DNA from: JAQCEJ01 sp040881995
GTDB lineage: Bacteria > Planctomycetota > Planctomycetia > Planctomycetales > Planctomycetaceae
Length of the DNA stretch: 36,828 nt
Direction of reading: 5' to 3'
Assembly (NCBI GenBank): GCA_040881995.1
Contig: JBBECD010000068.1
Coordinates: 1-36,828, forward strand
Shown piece by piece: positions 32,976 through 36,828 of this stretch. Numbering within the stretch: the stretch's first letter is position 1; every line of letters starts with the position of its first letter. The position numbers and the translations under genes were made by a program. The notes under the pieces are model-generated. The model was not told the DNA's origin. It ran no database searches and was given only the letters and a program-made list of their open reading frames with translations.

Positions 32976-35206
32976 CCGCTCCGGTGATCGACGTCCGCGA
33001 CCTCGTCCGCGAATTCGGCTCGCTCACGGCGGTCGACCACGTCAGTTTCGAAGTCCATCGCGGCGACATCTTCGGACTGCTCGGCCCGAACGGCAGCGGC
33101 AAATCGACCATCATCCGCATGCTCTGCGGCGTGCTGCAACCGACCGCGGGAACCGCCCATGTGCTCGGTTACGACATCACCGCCGATCCCGAAGCGATCA
33201 AACGCCGCATCGGTTACATGTCGCAGAAATTCAGCCTGTATAGCGATCTGAGCGTTCGCGAAAATCTCGAATTTTACGGGCGCATCTACGGTTTGTCCCC
33301 CGAGAGACTCAAAGAACGCATCGAGCACGTGCTCGGGCTCACCGGACTCAAGCCGCGGCTGGAACAGCTCTCCGGAACGTTATCCGGCGGCTGGAAACAA
33401 CGGCTGGCGTTGGCGTGTGCGTTGATCCACGATCCCGAACTCCTCTTTCTCGACGAACCGACCGCCGGCATCGACCCGGTCGCCCGCCGCGATTTGTGGG
33501 ATCTGCTGTTCGAACTCTCGGGACGCGGCGTGACGCTGCTCGTGACGACGCATTACATGGACGAAGCCGAACGCTGCAATCAGGTCGGTTATCTCTCCGG
33601 GGGCCGCCTTATCGTCTGCGGTCGTCCCAATGAACTCAAGCAGTTGCCGACCGTCACTCCGCCGCAGACGAAACGGTTCGAACTCGACATCCCCAAGCCG
33701 ACTGAAGTGCTGCTGCAGTTACGTAATGTTCCCGAGATTCACGACGCGACTTTGTTCGGACAATTGATCCACCTGCTCGCCGACGAACATCTCACCCCCG
33801 AGAAACTGACGTCGGCTGTGAATCTCCCAGCGGAGGAATTGCATCTCCGCGAGGTGACACCCACGCTGGAAGATGTCTTCGTCACGCTCAGCCGTCGTTC
33901 GGAGAATTCAGGCGCGCAGACGAATACACCACCATCGCCAACGTCGACAACCGATAACATCGCCACTCGAAATGTTGCCGAAGATCACGAATCGCAACCC
34001 GCGACGTCGATCGACAATCAGAAAAACTCGGCGAAACCGCCTCCCGTTCGCGAAAACTCGCTCGCCGGTTTTTGGGCGATCTTCCTCAAGGAATTCTCCC
34101 ATATCCGCCGCGAACGCACGACGTTGTTTTTCATGTTCATTGTGCCCGTGATGCAGACCTTCATCTTCGGCTTCGCCATCGACACCGAGATCGAACACAT
34201 CCCGACGGCCGTGTACAACCTCGACGGCCGCATGCAGTCGCGTGAACTCATCGCCGCTTTTGAAAATACGCGCACGCTCGAAATCATCGATTTTGTGCAG
34301 GACGATGAATCGCTCGAACGGGCGATGACGTCGGGCCGGGCCAAAGTCGGCATCCGCATTCCCCCGGAGTTCACCGAACACCTGCACCGCGGCGAACAGA
34401 TCGCAGTGCAGGTGCTCATCGACGGCAGCGATTCGCAAACCGCTATGGCGGCGCTGACGACGACGAATTTGCTGGGATTTCAGTGGTCGTTAAAACGGGC
34501 CAAAAAGTTCGGCGAAACGTTACCGGTCGTCCCCGCGCGAGACCGTTACGGACGCATGGTGACGCCGCTCGAAATGCGGCCGCGATTGCTCTATAATCCG
34601 AACCTCGAAAGTTCGCACTTCTTCGTGCCGGGGCTCGTCGGTATCATTCTACAATTGGTGACGCTGTTTCTCACGACGTTCGCCATCGTCCGCGAACGCG
34701 AACTCGGGACGCTCGAACAACTCTTCGTCACGCCGGTCGGCAAGGGAGGACTCATTCTCGGGAAACTCCTCCCTTATGCCCTCATCGGTTTCATCGAAAC
34801 GCTGATCGTGCTCACCGTGACGGTCTTCGTGTTCCGGGTGCCGATCAACGGCAGTCTCGTGCTGCTGCTCGTGCTCTCGGGACTGTTTCTGGTCTGCGCG
34901 CTCGGACTGGGCATGCTCGTCTCGACGTTGTCCAAAACGCAAGTGCAGGCGATTCAGCTCTCCTTTATCATCATGCTCCCGTCGGTGCTGTTATCGGGCT
35001 TCATGTTTCCGCGGGCCCAGATGCCGACCGTCATCTACATCCTGACGTTCGGGATCCCGGTGACGTACTTCCTCGAAATCCTGCGCGGCGTCGTCCTGCG
35101 CGGCGCCGATTTGTTCGACCTCTGGCCTCACGTCCTCGGCCTCGTGATCTGCACGATCGTGATCTTCGGCCTGAGCATCATGCGGTTCCAGAAACAACTG
35201 GCGTGA
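32972..35206 (+). CDS. Fused ABC transporter ATPase-permease (YbhF-YbhS type)
   Basis: 744 residues. Residues 1-~310 form one ATPase: Walker A GPNGSGKST (39-47), Q-loop MSQKFSLYSDLS, signature LSGGWKQR, Walker B LLFLDEPT and the H-loop TTHYMDE. A polar Asn/Thr-rich linker (about 310-355) leads to an ABC2-type permease (about 365-744) with a first membrane helix at FFMFIVPVMQTFIFGFAI, a large outer loop and five further helices near the end. In E. coli YbhF has two ATPase units and YbhS/YbhR are separate; here a single ATPase and one permease share a chain, so a homodimer would make the full exporter. Operon with the HlyD-like adaptor. Substrate unknown. Confidence 0.92.
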   Translation: MTAPVIDVRDLVREFGSLTAVDHVSFEVHRGDIFGLLGPNGSGKSTIIRMLCGVLQPTAGTAHVLGYDITADPEAIKRRIGYMSQKFSLYSDLSVRENLEFYGRIYGLSPERLKERIEHVLGLTGLKPRLEQLSGTLSGGWKQRLALACALIHDPELLFLDEPTAGIDPVARRDLWDLLFELSGRGVTLLVTTHYMDEAERCNQVGYLSGGRLIVCGRPNELKQLPTVTPPQTKRFELDIPKPTEVLLQLRNVPEIHDATLFGQLIHLLADEHLTPEKLTSAVNLPAEELHLREVTPTLEDVFVTLSRRSENSGAQTNTPPSPTSTTDNIATRNVAEDHESQPATSIDNQKNSAKPPPVRENSLAGFWAIFLKEFSHIRRERTTLFFMFIVPVMQTFIFGFAIDTEIEHIPTAVYNLDGRMQSRELIAAFENTRTLEIIDFVQDDESLERAMTSGRAKVGIRIPPEFTEHLHRGEQIAVQVLIDGSDSQTAMAALTTTNLLGFQWSLKRAKKFGETLPVVPARDRYGRMVTPLEMRPRLLYNPNLESSHFFVPGLVGIILQLVTLFLTTFAIVRERELGTLEQLFVTPVGKGGLILGKLLPYALIGFIETLIVLTVTVFVFRVPINGSLVLLLVLSGLFLVCALGLGMLVSTLSKTQVQAIQLSFIIMLPSVLLSGFMFPRAQMPTVIYILTFGIPVTYFLEILRGVVLRGADLFDLWPHVLGLVICTIVIFGLSIMRFQKQLA

Positions 35207-35219
35207 CTTCCTCATCGTA

Positions 35220-35410
35220 ACCCGAAGCGTGTGCGAGGGCGCAGCGCTTCTGTTTCCCTCGTTCCCATACTCCGCTTGGGAACGCAAGGTCTTGGAAGCT
35301 CCGCTTCCTGGTTACGCTCAAAGCGCTCCGCTGCGGAAACCCTCCGCGTCGCGGCTAAACGGAAAGGCAAAAGCCACCCTCATCCGGCCTTCGGCCACCT
35401 TCTCCCAAGG
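35220..35410. repeat. Composite of dispersed repeats
   Basis: Between two convergent genes. It holds TAACCCGAAGCGTGTGCGAGGG, CCCTCGTTCCCATACTCCGC TTGGGAACGC (split here), GGAAGCTCCGCTTCC and a copy, inverted, of 26186-26234 (GCGGAAACCCTCCGCGTCGC). Last comes ACCCTCATCC...CTTCTCCCAAGGGGAGAAG. These look like several insertion-prone, hairpin-forming repeats next to each other. No gene. Confidence 0.7.
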
Positions 35411-35420
35411 GGAGAAGGAT

Positions 35421-36509
35421 TCAGCCGACCTTCTTAAGAAACGTCACCCGTCCCTTCGGCACCCATTCCGCGACGTAGATGTTGCCCTCTTTATCGAAGG
35501 CGGCGTCGTGCGGATGGACGAACTTGCCGGCCTGATACAGATCCGGGTTCTGCCGCAGCTTCAAATTATCCGCCAGCACCTGCTTCGTCCATTCGGGATC
35601 GTAGCCGAGGTGCGTGATCACGTTGTTGTCCTTATCGAACAGCGTGATGCGCGCATGCAAGTCGGGAACCATCATGATCCCTCCCTGAATGTCGATGTCC
35701 GCCGGAAAACTGACGGTATCGACGAAATAAAGATGTTCACCAGTGAGTGAGAAATACTGCATCCGCGCATTGGCACGGTCGGCGACGATGAGCGACGGCT
35801 CCCGTCCGGGACGATCGTCGAGCCAGATACTATGCGGCGTTTTCATCTGGCCCGCTGCATCGCCCGTCCCGCCCCACGTCCGCACGTAATTGTTGTCCTT
35901 ATCGTACTGATGAATGTAGTTCGACCCATAACCGTCAGCGACATAAAACCCGCCGTCCGGTGCGAAGGCAATGTTCGTCGGGCTGAATTTAGCATTCGGA
36001 TCTTCGTAAACTTTTGCTTCGGGAGGAGCATCCTTCCGCCAGATCTGTTCGCCGGTCTTTGTCGACTTCGCGAAAAAGTTATGCGTCACATCCGAAAGAT
36101 ACAAAAACTCTTCGCCGTCGTCCTTGCGGATGTCGATGCCGTGCCCGCCGGTGTGATATTCCTTGCCGAACGACCGCACGCACTTCCCGTCGGCGTCGAA
36201 CACGACGATGGCATCCATCACGGTTTCGGAACGGTTGCGGTGCTTGATGTAGATCAAACCCTCTTCATCGATCGCCACTCCGTGCGTTTCGCCCCAGACC
36301 ACGGTCTCGGGAAGTTCACCCCAGTTGTGATGACATTCGTAAGTGAATTCCCGCTCGCCGACGGTCGGCAACTTGCTGCCCGACTTATTGGTCGCATGCA
36401 GAAACAGCGGGGCCGAAGCCACCGCCGCGGCGGCGAGGCCTGACGATTTCAAAAAATCTCGGCGCGTCGCCTGCGAAGAATTCTGCGGCTGTGAGGATTC
36501 TGAAGACAT
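35421..36509 (-). CDS. Tat-exported NHL-type six-bladed beta-propeller protein
   Basis: 362 residues from the ATG at 36507-36509 (AGGA 7 nt upstream). Twin-arginine signal QATRRDFLKSSGLAAAAVASAPL. The mature part shows NHL-like blades: GVAIDEEGLIYIKHR, VVFDADGKCVRSFG, NIAFAPDGGFYVADGYGSNYIHQYDKDNNYVRTWG, LIVADRANARMQYFSLTGEHLYFV, DLHARITLFDKDNNVI and HDAAFDKEGNIYVAEW. This resembles the peptidyl-glycine alpha-amidating lyase-like family, which is common in planctomycetes as exported proteins. Catalytic metal ligands cannot be assigned by eye. It probably binds or turns over a small ligand or peptide outside the cell membrane. Confidence 0.85.
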   Translation of the reverse strand: MSSESSQPQNSSQATRRDFLKSSGLAAAAVASAPLFLHATNKSGSKLPTVGEREFTYECHHNWGELPETVVWGETHGVAIDEEGLIYIKHRNRSETVMDAIVVFDADGKCVRSFGKEYHTGGHGIDIRKDDGEEFLYLSDVTHNFFAKSTKTGEQIWRKDAPPEAKVYEDPNAKFSPTNIAFAPDGGFYVADGYGSNYIHQYDKDNNYVRTWGGTGDAAGQMKTPHSIWLDDRPGREPSLIVADRANARMQYFSLTGEHLYFVDTVSFPADIDIQGGIMMVPDLHARITLFDKDNNVITHLGYDPEWTKQVLADNLKLRQNPDLYQAGKFVHPHDAAFDKEGNIYVAEWVPKGRVTFLKKVG

Positions 36510-36828
36510 CGGATCATCCTTTGCGTAATAGAGAGAAATGAGAGGAGCAGCGAACCGATCGTTCGATCATACCGCGCAAACACGACGATCACAACCGGTG
36601 ACAATCCTCGTTCACATGCTAGCCTCATTTGCGCACGGAAATCCTGATTTTTTCAGTAACTCATTTATCCCACAAGGGTTGCAACCAGATTACCCAAAAC
36701 ACACTGTTTTCGCGATTGTTGGAATGACTCGTGAAACACAGTATTTCCAGCGATCCGTGCGCAATTGAGGCTAGGGTGTAGTCGCCGATTTCGGTAATCA
36801 GGTGGCGAGGGTGTTCCAGTAGGCTTTC
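36510..36828. other. Gene-free right edge
   Basis: About 320 bp. Short minus-strand frames from the right edge end near 36800 and could be the tail of a gene outside the window (one reads KAYWNTLAT then stop), but this is too short to support. No strong repeats. Confidence 0.4.

Overview
The window looks like a piece of a planctomycete chromosome. This rests on family content: a DUF1501 protein, a DUF1580-type regulator, twin-arginine exported proteins, long Asp/Glu-rich membrane-anchored proteins, dispersed REP-type hairpins, and a 23S rRNA locus with no 16S gene beside it. The genus cannot be told from the sequence.

Left part (1-10,956, all minus strand except one RNA). The first ~840 nt of a 23S rRNA gene, a leader with boxA and a good sigma-70-type promoter lie at 1-1,231. 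tRNA-Ala(TGC) and tRNA-Ile(GAT), which normally sit just upstream of 23S, are at 10,576-10,648 and 10,883-10,956. The 9.2 kb between is an integrated element. The last 44 nt of tRNA-Ala are repeated exactly at 1,419-1,462, and a tyrosine recombinase gene lies next to the intact tRNA. In order from the integrase, the element carries an unknown 322-aa protein, a DUF1580-type HTH protein, a two-gene type IIB (topoisomerase VI-like) B-A operon, a coiled-coil protein with an HExxH motif, and a small helical protein. Two non-coding items stand out. One is a strongly folded candidate RNA (about 4,505-4,934, plus strand) with a pseudoknot and an intrinsic terminator. The other is a CRISPR-like 65-bp periodic array (1,798-2,219) whose 'spacers' are themselves inverted repeats, so it is probably not CRISPR. 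Related palindromes recur near both element ends.

Middle (10,957-20,667). A 1,160-aa membrane/TPR protein stops exactly at the first base of tRNA-Ile. After it come two paralogous lipoproteins and a small membrane-anchored protein that share one ~105-residue domain, six copies in all. A polytopic membrane protein and an exported beta-rich protein lie among them. Three REPIN-like hairpin pairs sit 17-22 bp upstream of the start or open-frame end of three of these genes. A 21-bp tandem array precedes folD.

Right part (20,668-36,828). This is ordinary chromosomal content: folD, a lipoprotein, a conserved small protein, a Tat-exported amidohydrolase, a PhnB-type VOC protein, a radical-SAM protein with odd cysteine spacing, a UbiA/MqnP-type prenyltransferase, a DUF1501 protein, a FecR-like membrane protein, a two-gene efflux operon (HlyD-like adaptor plus fused ABC ATPase-permease), and a Tat-exported six-bladed propeller protein. 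Gaps hold REP-like hairpins and degenerate word-like repeats.

The best candidate for something undescribed is the element: a type IIB topoisomerase pair travelling with a folded RNA and a palindrome array, inserted between the tRNA and 23S parts of a dispersed rRNA locus.
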